From the NCBI RefSeq assembly GCF_001027285.1, contig NZ_CP011509.1, forward strand, positions 8,518,501 to 8,582,500: a DNA stretch of 64,000 nucleotides, given 5' to 3'. A program made the position numbers and the translations under genes. The first letter of the stretch is position 1. The number at the start of each line of letters is the position of its first letter. The notes beneath the pieces were generated by a model, which saw only the letters and a list, made by a program, of their open reading frames with translations, did not search any database and was not told the origin of the DNA. Below are positions 8,880 to 18,600 of the stretch, in pieces. The stretch is from Archangium gephyra (GTDB lineage: Bacteria > Myxococcota > Myxococcia > Myxococcales > Myxococcaceae).

Positions 8880-10850
8880 CTAGAGCTCGATGTCGCTATC
8901 CGCGCAGAACCTGATGAGCTGCCTGCGCTCCTTCACGGACAACATCTTCCGCTGAATCCCCTCGCGCAATGCCCGTTTGGCACCGCCGAGATCCCCCTGG
9001 CGGCAGTAGGCACGCGTGAGCACGGAGAACGACGCGGGGGTGAGCGTCTTCCGCTGGCTGGACTGAGCGAGACGAATCGCCTCCCTGGTATCGCCAGCGG
9101 CGAGTGCGCGCTCCGCCTGCTGGAGCACCTCGCGCACCTCCTCCGGCACCGCCTCGCTCGTGGATGGGCGCACGGACGGCTTGTTCGCAGTGGCCACGGG
9201 AGGCTGGAGCTCGACTGGAGCGACAGGCTCGGGGGCGGCGATGGGCTCGGGCACAGCCGGGACTTCCGGCTCCGCGGGAATCTCGGAGGCGGGAGTCGCA
9301 GTGGGGGCCTTCGCCGCCACGGGTACGGGCGCGCCGCTCGCGGGGACACCCGTGGACCGGGTTGCGAACCAACCGACCAGGGCCACGATTGCGAGGAGCA
9401 GCACAGCCGCTCCCGCCATCACGCCCATCCCCGGTCCCGAGCGCGCCAGGGCACTCGGCGGTGCGGTGACCTGGCCGGCCGCGGGCACGGGGACCACGGC
9501 CGGAGCAGGAGACGCGGGAACCAGGCTCGCCGCTGGGGGCTGCACCACGGGAGCCGGGATGCGAGCCGTGGACGAGGGCACATGCGTCGCGGCCAGCCCG
9601 AGCTCATCCGTCACGACGGCGGCAGGAGCCGGGAAGCGGGCGGTGGACGAGGGCACATGCGTCGCGGCCAACCCATCATCCGTCGCGACAGCGGCAGGAG
9701 CCGGGAAACGGGCCGTGGACGAGGGCATGTGCGTCGCGCCAAGCCCATCATCCGCACCGGCGGCCGGAGCCCCGAAGCGAGCCGTGGACGCGGGCATGTG
9801 CGTCGCGCCAAGCCCATCATCCGCCGGGCCCGCCGGAGCCCCGAAGCGGGCCGTGGACGCGGGCATGTGCGTCGCGCCAAGCCCATCATCCGCCGCTCGG
9901 GAGGGCACGGAGGCCGCACGCGACGAGGAGAACGAGGGCACTGGCGCTCCGGCGAGAGACTGGAGCGGGCTGCCGGTCAGCTCGGCGACGAAAGAGCTGA
10001 CATCCGGGTAGCGGTCCTGCGGGCTCTTCGCGAGCGCCTTCTCCACGGCCCCGAGCACCCGCGAGGGCAGGTCCGGGCAGAGGGAGGCCAGGGGCTCGGG
10101 CTGTCCGTGGACGATGCGGAAGACCACCTGCACGATGCTGCCGCCGTCTCCGGCGAACGGCGGCCGGCCGGACAGCAGCTCGTAGACGATGCACCCGAGC
10201 GCGAAGATGTCGGTGCGCGCGTCCACCTCGCTGTTCTTCCCCAGGGCCTGCTCGGGCGCCATGTACTGCGGCGTGCCGATGAGCACGGCCTCCTGCGTCT
10301 GGAGCGTCTGCGAGTCGAGCATCTTCGAGATGCCGAAATCGAGCAGCTTCACCCGCTCGGACACCACGCCCCCGGAGTCGGTGGGGACGAGGAACACGTT
10401 GGCGGGCTTGAGATCGCGGTGGACGACTCCGGCGCGGTGGGCCGCCTGCAGGGCCGAGCAGACCTGCCGGATGATGGAGAGCGCCGCGTCGACCGGGAGC
10501 GGGCCGCGCTCCAGCCGCTGCTCGAGGCTCTCGCCGCGCAGGTACTCCATCACCAGGAAGGGCGTGCCGTCCTGCAGGGTGTCGAAGTCGAGCACCTCGA
10601 CGATGTTGGGATGGCCCAACTGGGAGGCGATCTCCGCCTCGCGGCGGAAGCGCGCGTACAGCTCCGGATTGAGGCTCGCGCTGTTCTGGAGGACCTTGAC
10701 GGCCACCAGCTTGCCCGGGAGCCGGCGGTGACGGGCCAGGAAGACCGTGCCCATCCCTCCCTTCCCGAGCAGCGAGGAGATCTCGTACGTGTCCCGCAGG
10801 ACCGCGCCCACGCGAATGTCACTGGCAGCCGGTTGAGTCATGGGAGGCAT
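8880..10850 (-). CDS. Hanks-type Ser/Thr protein kinase with repeat linker and one membrane span
   Basis: A 656-residue membrane-anchored eukaryotic-like kinase. Residues about 20-285 hold the kinase domain: glycine loop GKGGMG (29-34), Lys52, HRDLKPAN (144-151) and DFG (171-173), all intact, so it should be active. Residues about 319-433 are five tandem repeats of 23-24 residues ([16 protein letters not shown] type). One transmembrane helix lies at about 473-495 ([19 protein letters not shown]). The outer part, about 500-656, ends in a TPR-like helical tail ([18 protein letters not shown]). The start may be the ATG at 10850 or the one at 10841; neither has a good ribosome site. It precedes two exported-protein genes on the same strand. 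Confidence 0.9.
   Translation of the reverse strand: MPPMTQPAASDIRVGAVLRDTYEISSLLGKGGMGTVFLARHRRLPGKLVAVKVLQNSASLNPELYARFRREAEIASQLGHPNIVEVLDFDTLQDGTPFLVMEYLRGESLEQRLERGPLPVDAALSIIRQVCSALQAAHRAGVVHRDLKPANVFLVPTDSGGVVSERVKLLDFGISKMLDSQTLQTQEAVLIGTPQYMAPEQALGKNSEVDARTDIFALGCIVYELLSGRPPFAGDGGSIVQVVFRIVHGQPEPLASLCPDLPSRVLGAVEKALAKSPQDRYPDVSSFVAELTGSPLQSLAGAPVPSFSSSRAASVPSRAADDGLGATHMPASTARFGAPAGPADDGLGATHMPASTARFGAPAAGADDGLGATHMPSSTARFPAPAAVATDDGLAATHVPSSTARFPAPAAVVTDELGLAATHVPSSTARIPAPVVQPPAASLVPASPAPAVVPVPAAGQVTAPPSALARSGPGMGVMAGAAVLLLAIVALVGWFATRSTGVPASGAPVPVAAKAPTATPASEIPAEPEVPAVPEPIAAPEPVAPVELQPPVATANKPSVRPSTSEAVPEEVREVLQQAERALAAGDTREAIRLAQSSQRKTLTPASFSVLTRAYCRQGDLGGAKRALREGIQRKMLSVKERRQLIRFCADSDIEL
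9550..9894 (-). repeat. Five tandem coding repeats in the kinase linker
   Basis: About 70-bp direct repeats within the kinase gene encode five copies of a 23-24-residue unit ([16 protein letters not shown], then a Pro/Ala stretch). The three copies nearest the kinase domain are almost identical, whereas the last two have diverged ([13 protein letters not shown]). Each copy keeps the Thr-His and Ser/Thr-Ala-Arg positions. Confidence 0.9.
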
Positions 10851-10913
10851 CGGGCCGGACGGGCGGCCCGGGCCATGACTTAGCCCGCTTCGAGACCCTT
10901 CCGCCAGTGCCCC

Positions 10914-12137
10914 TCAGGAGCGCCGGGGGACCGCGCTGAGCCCCGTGCCCAGGAGGAGCACCAGGGCCTGCGAGGCCTGGACATGGAACAGCGGATCATG
11001 CAGCAGGGACAGCAGGCAGAAGAACGCGAGCGCCCCGAGCGCGCCCAGTCCCTCGGGCCGGTTCCGGGGGAGGCGCCAGGCCAACCAGCCGAGCAGCAGC
11101 ACGAAGAGCAGCGCGCCCGGCACGCCCGTCTCCGCGGCCATGCTGACGAACTGGTTGTGGGACTTGCCCGGGTGCTCGCGCGCCTGGTCGGGCATGTCCG
11201 GGGTGGCCCAGAGGCGGGCCTGGAAGCGTCCCGGCCCCACGCCGGTGACGGGGTGCGCGCGCACCGCGCACAGGCCCGTCTCCAGCAGCGCGGACCGGCT
11301 CCCCGAGCCCTTCTCCGTGGAGCTGTTGAGGAAGCGCTCGCGCAGGGGGCGGTTGACGGCCAGCGTCAAGACGGCCAGTCCCAGCACCGCGGCGCAGGCG
11401 GGCAACGCCACGCGCCTGGGCAGGCCGAGCAGCACCACGAGCCCCATCACCGCCACCAGGGCCACGCTCGCCGCCCGGGCGTACGGGAAGAGGCCCACGG
11501 AGACAAGCCCCACCGCCGCCACGGTCAGCGCCGCCGTCCGCCGCCGTCCCTTCAGGAGCAGCCCCACGCCCAGCGCGAAGGCCACCGCCATGCCACCGAT
11601 GTGCGAGAACTTCAGCCGGTGGAACAGCAGGCCTCCGGCCATGAAGCGATTCTCCGTGCCGGGCACGGCCTCATAGACGCGCTCGAAGGACAGGCGCATC
11701 CACCGGAGCGGTTGCAGGGCCTCCTGCGAGGGCCACACCCCGTAGTGCTGCAACCCCGCCACCGCGCACGAGACGAGGAACACCCCGCTCAGGATCCACG
11801 CCAGACGCACGCGCCGCGCGTCCGACAGGTGGCCCATCGCCATCGCCGCCACGGGGATGCCCACGAAGTCCAGCAAGCGCGCCACGCCCGTGCCGCTCGG
11901 CCGGTGTCCGGACAGCGCCGGGACCAGCAGCGCCCACGCGAGGAAGGCCGTCAGGGGCCACCAGGCCCGCAGCGCGCCCCGCACGGTGACACCACCCCGC
12001 CGGGCCGCCACCAGCGCGACCAACGCGCACGCCACGAGCCCCACCGCCGCGAGCGCCTCCAGGAACAGGCACCCCACGCCCCACAGGGCCAGGCACACCA
12101 GGAACCAGCGCTCGAGCACCTCGGAGCGGTCGTTCAC
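10914..12137 (-). CDS. O-antigen ligase/polymerase-like membrane protein (Wzy_C family)
   Basis: A 407-residue polytopic inner-membrane protein with about ten to twelve hydrophobic segments. The large periplasmic loop region near residues 290-345 carries HPVTGVGPGRFQ and KSHNQFVSMAAETGVPG, the Wzy_C signature shared by O-antigen ligases (WaaL) and polymerases. It would join or polymerise surface polysaccharide on the periplasmic side. The GTG start at 12137 overlaps the stop codon of lptG by four bases, so it is translationally coupled to the LPS export genes. That favours an LPS-related role over a free polysaccharide. Ligase and polymerase cannot be told apart by sequence alone. Confidence 0.83.
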   Translation of the reverse strand: MNDRSEVLERWFLVCLALWGVGCLFLEALAAVGLVACALVALVAARRGGVTVRGALRAWWPLTAFLAWALLVPALSGHRPSGTGVARLLDFVGIPVAAMAMGHLSDARRVRLAWILSGVFLVSCAVAGLQHYGVWPSQEALQPLRWMRLSFERVYEAVPGTENRFMAGGLLFHRLKFSHIGGMAVAFALGVGLLLKGRRRTAALTVAAVGLVSVGLFPYARAASVALVAVMGLVVLLGLPRRVALPACAAVLGLAVLTLAVNRPLRERFLNSSTEKGSGSRSALLETGLCAVRAHPVTGVGPGRFQARLWATPDMPDQAREHPGKSHNQFVSMAAETGVPGALLFVLLLGWLAWRLPRNRPEGLGALGALAFFCLLSLLHDPLFHVQASQALVLLLGTGLSAVPRRS

Positions 12138-13234
12138 GCGCCACCGCCTCCCAACCGGCCCTCACCGCGCAGCCACAGCAGGGCCGCGGCCACCGACAGG
12201 AGCGCGACCGGGAACCACGCGGCCACCGCGGGCGCCATCCGCTCCGAGAGCGCCAGCGTCCGCGTCACCACCATCAGGCCCCACATCATCACGGAGATGA
12301 GCAGGCCCTCGACGATCGCCACCGTCATGTGCCCCTTGCGTCCCGGGCGCAGCGCCAGGCCCACCGCCAGCATGGCCGCGGGAAGGCTCGCCATCGGGTG
12401 GGCGAAGCGGTTGTGCAGCACGAGCGAGAACTGCCGCGTATCCCGCCCCACCTCGCTCCGCACGCGGATCTGCTCGCGCAGCACGGGGATGCGCATCTGC
12501 TCGGGCCGGCCAGGGCGCAGGCGGAACGTGTGCGGGGTGACACCCAGGTCGTACTCGGCCTCCGCCATCTGGCGCACCTGCGACTGGCCGTTCTTCGTGA
12601 AGGAGCGTTCCACCACTCCGCCCAGCATCCAGCGGGTGCCCTCCACCGAGCGCATCGTGTCCGCGTCCACGCGCCGTGCCAGCCGGAACTCCGGGGTGAC
12701 GGTGAGGATGGCCACGTTCTCGAAGCCCTCCTGCGCGTTGCCGCGGCGCAGGTAGAAGATCTGATCTCCCTTGCGGAACCACTGCTTGGGCGTGTGGTAC
12801 ACGCCCCAGTCACCCCAGCGGTTGAAGCGCTGGGTGGTGATCTCCTCCACGCGCTGGGACGCCTTCACCACCACCCACTCGTCGAAGGCGATGAGCCCCA
12901 CGCAGGCCAGCCCCACGCACAGCGCCACCGGCAGGTAGAGGGCATTGGGGCCGAAGGTGAGGGAGCGCATCGCCGTCACCTCGCCGCGTTTGCGCAGGGA
13001 GGACACCGAGGTACCCGCCGCCAGCAGCAGCGCCACGGGCCCGAGCTGCTGCGTGGCCACTAGCGCCTTGTTGGCGTACAGCAACACCACGTTCCACAGC
13101 CAGCCCTCGCCGGTGTACTGGCGCGCCCGGTCCACGAAGTCCACCACCAGGAAGATGGAGAGCACGGCGGCGAGGATGCCCACCGCGAACTGGAGGTACG
13201 TGCGGACCACGTAGCGGAAGAGCGTGCCTTTCAC
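12134..13234 (-). CDS. lptG: LPS export system permease LptG (YjgP/YjgQ family)
   Basis: A 366-residue permease of the LptB2FG transporter that extracts LPS from the inner membrane. It has three N-terminal membrane helices (starting VKGTLFRYVVRTYLQFAVGI), a periplasmic jellyroll region (about 130-260), and three C-terminal helices (PAAMLAVGLALRPGRKG and following). The GTG at 13234 was chosen because it overlaps the lptF stop codon by four bases (GTGA) and gives the expected N-terminus. The longer frame to 13414 reads antisense-like Gly/Pro sequence. It sits between lptF and an O-antigen ligase-like gene. LptG versus LptF is assigned by gene order and similarity of the ends, so the labels could be swapped. 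Confidence 0.85.
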   Translation of the reverse strand: MKGTLFRYVVRTYLQFAVGILAAVLSIFLVVDFVDRARQYTGEGWLWNVVLLYANKALVATQQLGPVALLLAAGTSVSSLRKRGEVTAMRSLTFGPNALYLPVALCVGLACVGLIAFDEWVVVKASQRVEEITTQRFNRWGDWGVYHTPKQWFRKGDQIFYLRRGNAQEGFENVAILTVTPEFRLARRVDADTMRSVEGTRWMLGGVVERSFTKNGQSQVRQMAEAEYDLGVTPHTFRLRPGRPEQMRIPVLREQIRVRSEVGRDTRQFSLVLHNRFAHPMASLPAAMLAVGLALRPGRKGHMTVAIVEGLLISVMMWGLMVVTRTLALSERMAPAVAAWFPVALLSVAAALLWLRGEGRLGGGGA

Positions 13235-14343
13235 CGCACCGTCCCCGCGCGGCTGACGCGGTACATGGCCACCAGGCCCACCACGCCGAAGATGATGTTG
13301 GCCAGCTGGTTGGCCAGTGGCAGCGGCACACGGCCCTGCAGGCCCAGCTGCTCGCAGAAGCGCATCAGCAGGTGGAAGGCCACGTAGCCGCCCAGCGACA
13401 GCAGGTAGCCCCACGCGCGCCCGCCCTGCCGCCGCCCGATGGCCAGCGGCGTGCCCAGCAGCGCGAAGGACAGCGGCGCGAGCGCGTGCCCCAGCCGGTT
13501 GTACAGCGAGTTCAGGAAGGGCTTGGGATCTCCCCCGGTGCGCTCGGCCTCGTCGGCGGCCTGGAGCAGCTCGGTGGGCGTGAGCTCCTCCTTGGGCGAG
13601 CGGAAGCGGTTGCGCCGCCCCATGGAGCCCTCCACGCCCACGGCGATCTCCGCCTGCTTGAAGGTGATGACCGAGTAGGACTCGGAATCCTGGTTGGCCC
13701 GGTGCGCCTCGCCATCGCCGAGCTCCAGCGTCAGCACCTGTCCGGCGCGGTTGGTGTTCACCTGGCCATTGCGCGCGAGCATCAACAGCGGGGCGGACGG
13801 CTCCCGGTCGTCATGCAGCAGCACGTTGGTCCACCGGCGATCCTCCGCGTTCACCGTCTCGGCGTAGAGGGTGAGGTTGGACAGGTCCTCGTAGAAGACG
13901 CCCGACTTCACGTCGCCCACCACGTTCTTCTTGATGAGGTCCGCGACGAAGGTCTTGATGCTGGTGAGGCCCCACGGCTCGGCGGTGGAGGTGATGAGCA
14001 CCATGAGCGCGGCGAGCACCACGCCAATGGCCAGCGGCCCCGCGAGCAGCTGCACCGGGCCGATGCCGAGCGCCTGGAGCGCGGTGAGCTCGCGGTCCTC
14101 CGACAGCCGGCCCAGGCCCAGGAGGATGGCCAGCAGGAAGGCGACCGGCAGCGCCATCATCAGGAAGTGCGGCGCGAGGTAGACGATGAGCTGCCCCATG
14201 TCGCCCAGCGACACGGACGAGCCGAGGATGACCTCCGAGCCCCGCAGGAACTGCATGACGAACAGGAGCAGGAAGAGGAACGCCACCCACACCACGAGGG
14301 GGACGACCAGCTCCTTGAGCAGATAGCGGGAGAGCAGGCTCAC
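13231..14343 (-). CDS. lptF: LPS export system permease LptF (YjgP/YjgQ family)
   Basis: A 370-residue inner-membrane permease, partner of LptG in the LptB2FG complex. The first residues (MSLLSRYLLKELVVPLVVWV) and the helix-turn region LGRLSEDRELTALQALGIG, containing the coupling-helix sequence, are diagnostic for YjgP/YjgQ proteins. A periplasmic domain (about 125-265) follows, and three helices close the protein. The start is GTG at 14343, nine bases after the purD stop codon. The 3' end overlaps lptG by four bases. The pairing with purine genes is an operon arrangement, not a functional fusion. LptB, A, C and D are not in the window. Confidence 0.87.
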   Translation of the reverse strand: MSLLSRYLLKELVVPLVVWVAFLFLLLFVMQFLRGSEVILGSSVSLGDMGQLIVYLAPHFLMMALPVAFLLAILLGLGRLSEDRELTALQALGIGPVQLLAGPLAIGVVLAALMVLITSTAEPWGLTSIKTFVADLIKKNVVGDVKSGVFYEDLSNLTLYAETVNAEDRRWTNVLLHDDREPSAPLLMLARNGQVNTNRAGQVLTLELGDGEAHRANQDSESYSVITFKQAEIAVGVEGSMGRRNRFRSPKEELTPTELLQAADEAERTGGDPKPFLNSLYNRLGHALAPLSFALLGTPLAIGRRQGGRAWGYLLSLGGYVAFHLLMRFCEQLGLQGRVPLPLANQLANIIFGVVGLVAMYRVSRAGTVR

Positions 14344-14352
14344 GGCGTCACG

Positions 14353-15618
14353 TTACTTCGCGGCGGGCGCCCTCAGCCCCTTGGCGCCGATGTCCCGGCG
14401 GAAGTGCATGCCCTCGAAGCGGATGTGGGCCGTGGCGGCGTAGGCCTGGGAGCGGGCCTCGGCCAGGTCCGCGCCCCGCGCGCAGACGGTGAGCACCCGG
14501 CCACCGGCCGTGAGCCACGTCCCGCCCTTCTCCTCCACGCCCGCGGCGAACACCGGGCAGCTGGCCGGCACCGCGTCCACGCCCTCGATGCGATCGCCCC
14601 GCCGCGGCGTCTCCGGGTAGTTGTGGGCGGCGAGCACCACGCCCACCGACGCGCCCGGGTGCACCGCGAGCGGGCGCTGCTCCAACCGGCCGCGCGCACA
14701 CGCGTCCAGCAGCGGCAGCACGTCCTCCGCCAGCTGCATCATCAACACCTGCGTCTCGGGATCTCCGAAACGCGCGTTGAACTCGAGCACCTTGGGCCCG
14801 TTGCGGGTCAGCATCAGCCCCGCATACAGCGCACCCCGGAAGGGGATTCCCCGCCGCCGCAGCGTCGCCAACGTCGGGGCAATCACCTGCTCGCCCACCT
14901 CGGAGAGCTGCGCGGCGGACAGGAAGGGCACCGGTGCGTAGGCGCCCATGCCGCCGGTGTTGGGGCCCGTGTCGCCCTCCCCCACCCGCTTGTGATCCTG
15001 CGCCGGAGGGAGCAGCACGTAGCGCTCGCCGTCGCACAGGGCGATGACGGACACCTCCTCGCCCTCCAGCAGCTCCTCCAGCACCATCCGCTGGCCCGCC
15101 GTGCCCATGGCGCCCACCGCGCGCACCGCCTCGCGGGCCGCCTGCGCGTCGTGCGCCACGATGACGCCCTTGCCCGCCGCCAGTCCGTCCGCCTTCACGA
15201 CGATGCGGCCCTGCTTCACCGCATAGGCCTCGGCCGCGGCCACGTCGGTGAACACCTCGAAGCCGGCGGTGGGCACACCCGCCTCGGCCATGATCTCCTT
15301 GGCGAAGGCCTTGGAGCCCTCGATGAGCGCGGCCCCCGCCACCGGGCCGAAGCACGGAATGCCGGCCGCGCCGAGCGCATCCGCCACACCCGCCACCAGC
15401 GGCGCCTCCGGGCCCACCACCACCAGGTCCACCTGCTCCCGCCGGGCGAGCGCCACCACCTCGTCGGGTGCATCCGCCTTCAGCGGGACGTTGGTGGCCA
15501 CGCGGGCGGTGCCCGGATTGCCCGGGCCCACCAGCAGCTTCGTCAGCTTCGGGCTCTGGGACAGCTTCCACGCGAGCGCGTGCTCTCGCGCGCCAGAGCC
15601 GAGCAGAAGGACCTTCAC
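14353..15618 (-). CDS. purD: Phosphoribosylamine-glycine ligase
   Basis: An ATP-grasp enzyme making glycinamide ribonucleotide from phosphoribosylamine, glycine and ATP, the second step of purine synthesis. Its 421 residues match the usual length. It begins MKVLLLGSGAREHALAWKL, and carries the ATP-grasp sequences KADGLAAGKGV and EELLEGEEVSV, the PurD signature NTGGMGAY, and the metal-binding region KVLEFNARFGDPE. It starts one base after the stop of the TPR gene, so expression depends on the purH operon. No domain is missing; it is not fused to PurM or PurN. Confidence 0.97.
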   Translation of the reverse strand: MKVLLLGSGAREHALAWKLSQSPKLTKLLVGPGNPGTARVATNVPLKADAPDEVVALARREQVDLVVVGPEAPLVAGVADALGAAGIPCFGPVAGAALIEGSKAFAKEIMAEAGVPTAGFEVFTDVAAAEAYAVKQGRIVVKADGLAAGKGVIVAHDAQAAREAVRAVGAMGTAGQRMVLEELLEGEEVSVIALCDGERYVLLPPAQDHKRVGEGDTGPNTGGMGAYAPVPFLSAAQLSEVGEQVIAPTLATLRRRGIPFRGALYAGLMLTRNGPKVLEFNARFGDPETQVLMMQLAEDVLPLLDACARGRLEQRPLAVHPGASVGVVLAAHNYPETPRRGDRIEGVDAVPASCPVFAAGVEEKGGTWLTAGGRVLTVCARGADLAEARSQAYAATAHIRFEGMHFRRDIGAKGLRAPAAK

Positions 15619-15619
15619 A

Positions 15620-18600
15620 TCAACCTCGTTTGTCGAGTGAGTAGAGGACGCGTTTGGCGGGCAGGAACGAAGGATCCAGGCTCAGCAGACGGACGAGCCG
15701 TTCACGGACCGAGTCGCGGCTGGAGGTGGCCTCCAGCTCGGCCAGCTTCACTTCCGCCGAGTACAGCTTGGGGGCGAGTGTCACCGCCTCGCGCAGCGAG
15801 CGCTTGGCCAGCTCCAGCTCCTTGGACTCCACCATCACCAGGCCCAGGGCCAGGTGGGCGATGGCCACCTGACGGCCTCCCGCCACCGCGCGAGCGGCAT
15901 GCGCCTTCGCGGACTTCAGGTCCTTGCGGCCCATGGCGATGAAGGTCCGGTAGGCGGATGCGAGCGCGTTGTTGGTGTCGAAGTCGTTCACCTTCTTCAG
16001 CAGCTTCTCCGCCGCCGCGGCATCGCCCTGGTGGAAGCGCAGCAGGCCCTCGTAGAGGTTGGCCAACAGGTCGTCGTCCCCGCGGCCAGCGGCCACGATG
16101 GAGCCCTCGAGCCCCTCGAGCAGATCTCCCGAGCGCAGGTAGAAGGAGGTGACGGGCGGCCGGGGAGACAGCCGCAGCGGATCTCCCTGGCTCGCCTGGG
16201 CGAGCACGCGGAAGGACTCATCGCGGCGTCCATTCTGGGCGCCGGCCACGCCGGCCAGCAGCAGGGCATCCACGTAGCGCGGGTCCTGCTGTGCGGCCTC
16301 CAGGAAGAGCGGCATCGCCTCCGCGGGCTTGCGCTCCAGCAGCCGAAGCCGGCCCTCGAGCAGCTTCTCCAGCACGGGCGAGTCGAGGTGGCCCTTGAGG
16401 CCAGCGAAGTGCTCGGCCGCGGCCGTGGCGTCCTTGCGCTTCACGGACACGAGGAAGAGCTGCAGGTGCGCCGCCGGGTTGTGCTTCTGCAGCTGCAGGG
16501 ACTCGCGGGCCATCTTGGCCGCCGCCTCCAGGTTGTTGGCCACACGCTCCGCGGCCGACAGGTGCAGCAGCAGCTCCGCCACCTCGCGCTCGTCATACTT
16601 GTCACGGTTGCGCAGCAGGGCGCGCAGGGCCCCGAGCCCACCGGTCAGCCCGTTGTCCACCTGGTAGCGCATCACCGCGAGGGCCAGCAAGGCCTGGAAG
16701 TCGTTCGGCGTGCTCTTGAGGCGCGCCTCGTACAGCTCGCGCGCCTGCTCCACCTGGCCCACCTCCATGAAGATGCGGGCCAGCGTGGACCGGGTCTCCC
16801 AGTGGTCGGGATCCTGCGCGAGCCGCTTCTGCAGCCGCTCGATCGCCAGCGAGTAGTCACCCGCCGTCTCGTCGGCCAGCGCGCGGTAGTAGTGCACGCG
16901 CTGGAAGTCCGAGGCGAGCGACAGCGCCGACTCGAAGTGCTCGTTGGCCAGCTCGCGGGACGACGTCAGGAAGACACGGCCCAGCACCAGGTGGGCCTCG
17001 GCCTTCTGCGCCGGAGTGCCCACCTTGGGATTGGCCAGCACCTCCTCGGCGAGCTTCTGCGCCTGCTGCATGTTCTCCGATTTGCCGGCACGCGCGAGCA
17101 GGAGGTTGGCGTGCGCCACCAGCAGCTCCGGGCCGCGGCGGGACCGCTCCTCGGCGGCCTCGATGAGGGAGCGCGCCTCCAGGAAGGTCGGGTCATCCAT
17201 CCGCGAGCCGAGCCCCAGCGCGAGCGCCTGGACGTAGCCGCCGATGGCCGTGTCACTCCGGGGATCCAACAACAGCGCCCGCTGGAAGGACTCCGCGGCC
17301 TCCGAGTAGGCGAGGCGCTGATCCTTCTCGAGCAGCGACTGACCCTGAGCGAGCAGCTGCTTGCTGTCGCCGCTGGTGGCGTCCACGAACATCAGCTGCC
17401 AACGGGGCAGCACGGACTCCAGCGCGGGAGGAAGCGCGGCCGTCGCGGGCTGCTGCTGGCCGGACGAGGACGACGTGGCGCCACCGCCGCTCTCGGACTT
17501 GCCGCCGCCCACCAGATCCTTCACCTGGGGGACGAAGAAGTACGCGGCCCCGCCGCCACCCACGAGCAGCAGGACCACCGCGGCCGCGATCAGGCCACCC
17601 CGTCCGCCGCCGGACGCCGACACGGCCACGCCGGAACGCGAGTTGACGCCGCTGCGGGGCTCGGGCGCCAGCGCCGGAGGAGCGGCGCGTGCGCCACTGC
17701 CAGGCTCTGGAGACAGGGACGCACCCGCCGGGGCTCCGCCCGTATCGCCGAGCGGCGGCAGATCGAGGACCTCCACCGACCGGCCTTCCGGGACGGGCGC
17801 GGGCGTGGGCTTCTGCTGTCCGCGATGCCGGCAGTCCTCGCACGCCCCGAGTGCCAGATCGAACGGGTCCACCATCTGCTTGCCGCACTCACGGCACGTC
17901 TTCTGGATGCCGCCGGTGGGCGCGGCGGGCCTGGCGGGGGCCGGAGCGGCCACGGGCATGGGCGCCGCGGCGGGCGCTGGCTGCGAGGGCGGTGCGCCGA
18001 AGAAGTCGAGGAGCGGATCCCCCTCCGGAGCCGCCGCGGCCGCCGGAGCGGCCACGGGAGGTGGCGAGCTGAAGCCCGGCGGCGCGTTGAAGTCGAACAT
18101 CCCGTCGTCCGCCATCTCCGGCAACGCGGCGGGAGCGGGAGCGGGAGCGGCCCTGGGCTGCGGAGCGGCCACGGGAGGTGGCGAGCTGAAGCCCGGCGGC
18201 GCGTTGAAGTCGAAGATTCCATCGTCCGCCATCTCCGGCAACGCGGCGGGAGCGGGAGCGGGCTTGGGCGCGGCCGGACGGGCCTGCACCGGAGCGGCCG
18301 GCTTGGGCTGCGGCGCGGGCGGATCGAATCCAGGCGGCGCGTTGAAGTCGAACAGCGCGTCGTCGGACGGAACCGAGTAGGCCGGAGCGGCTGGCTTGGG
18401 CTGCGGCGCGGGCGCGGCCGGACGGGCCTGCACTGGCGCGGCCGGTCTGGGCTGCGGCGCGGGCACCGGAGGCGGTGGGGGCTCGTCGAAGAGCAGATCG
18501 CCCGACGGAATCGAGTAGGTCGGCGTCCCCGGCTTCGACGAGGCCCCGAGGTCGATCGCCGGATTGGACGGAGAGGACTGGGTGAGCTCGGCGAGGTCGC

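Noticed and set aside
9550-9894. Possible CRISPR or non-coding tandem array
   Set aside because: The units are contiguous, about 70 bp, without unique spacers, and remain in frame within the kinase gene.
7227-10883. Plus-strand open frame of 1218 codons
   Set aside because: It mirrors the secreted hypothetical protein and kinase genes; the repeats in it are only the reverse reading of the kinase linker repeats.
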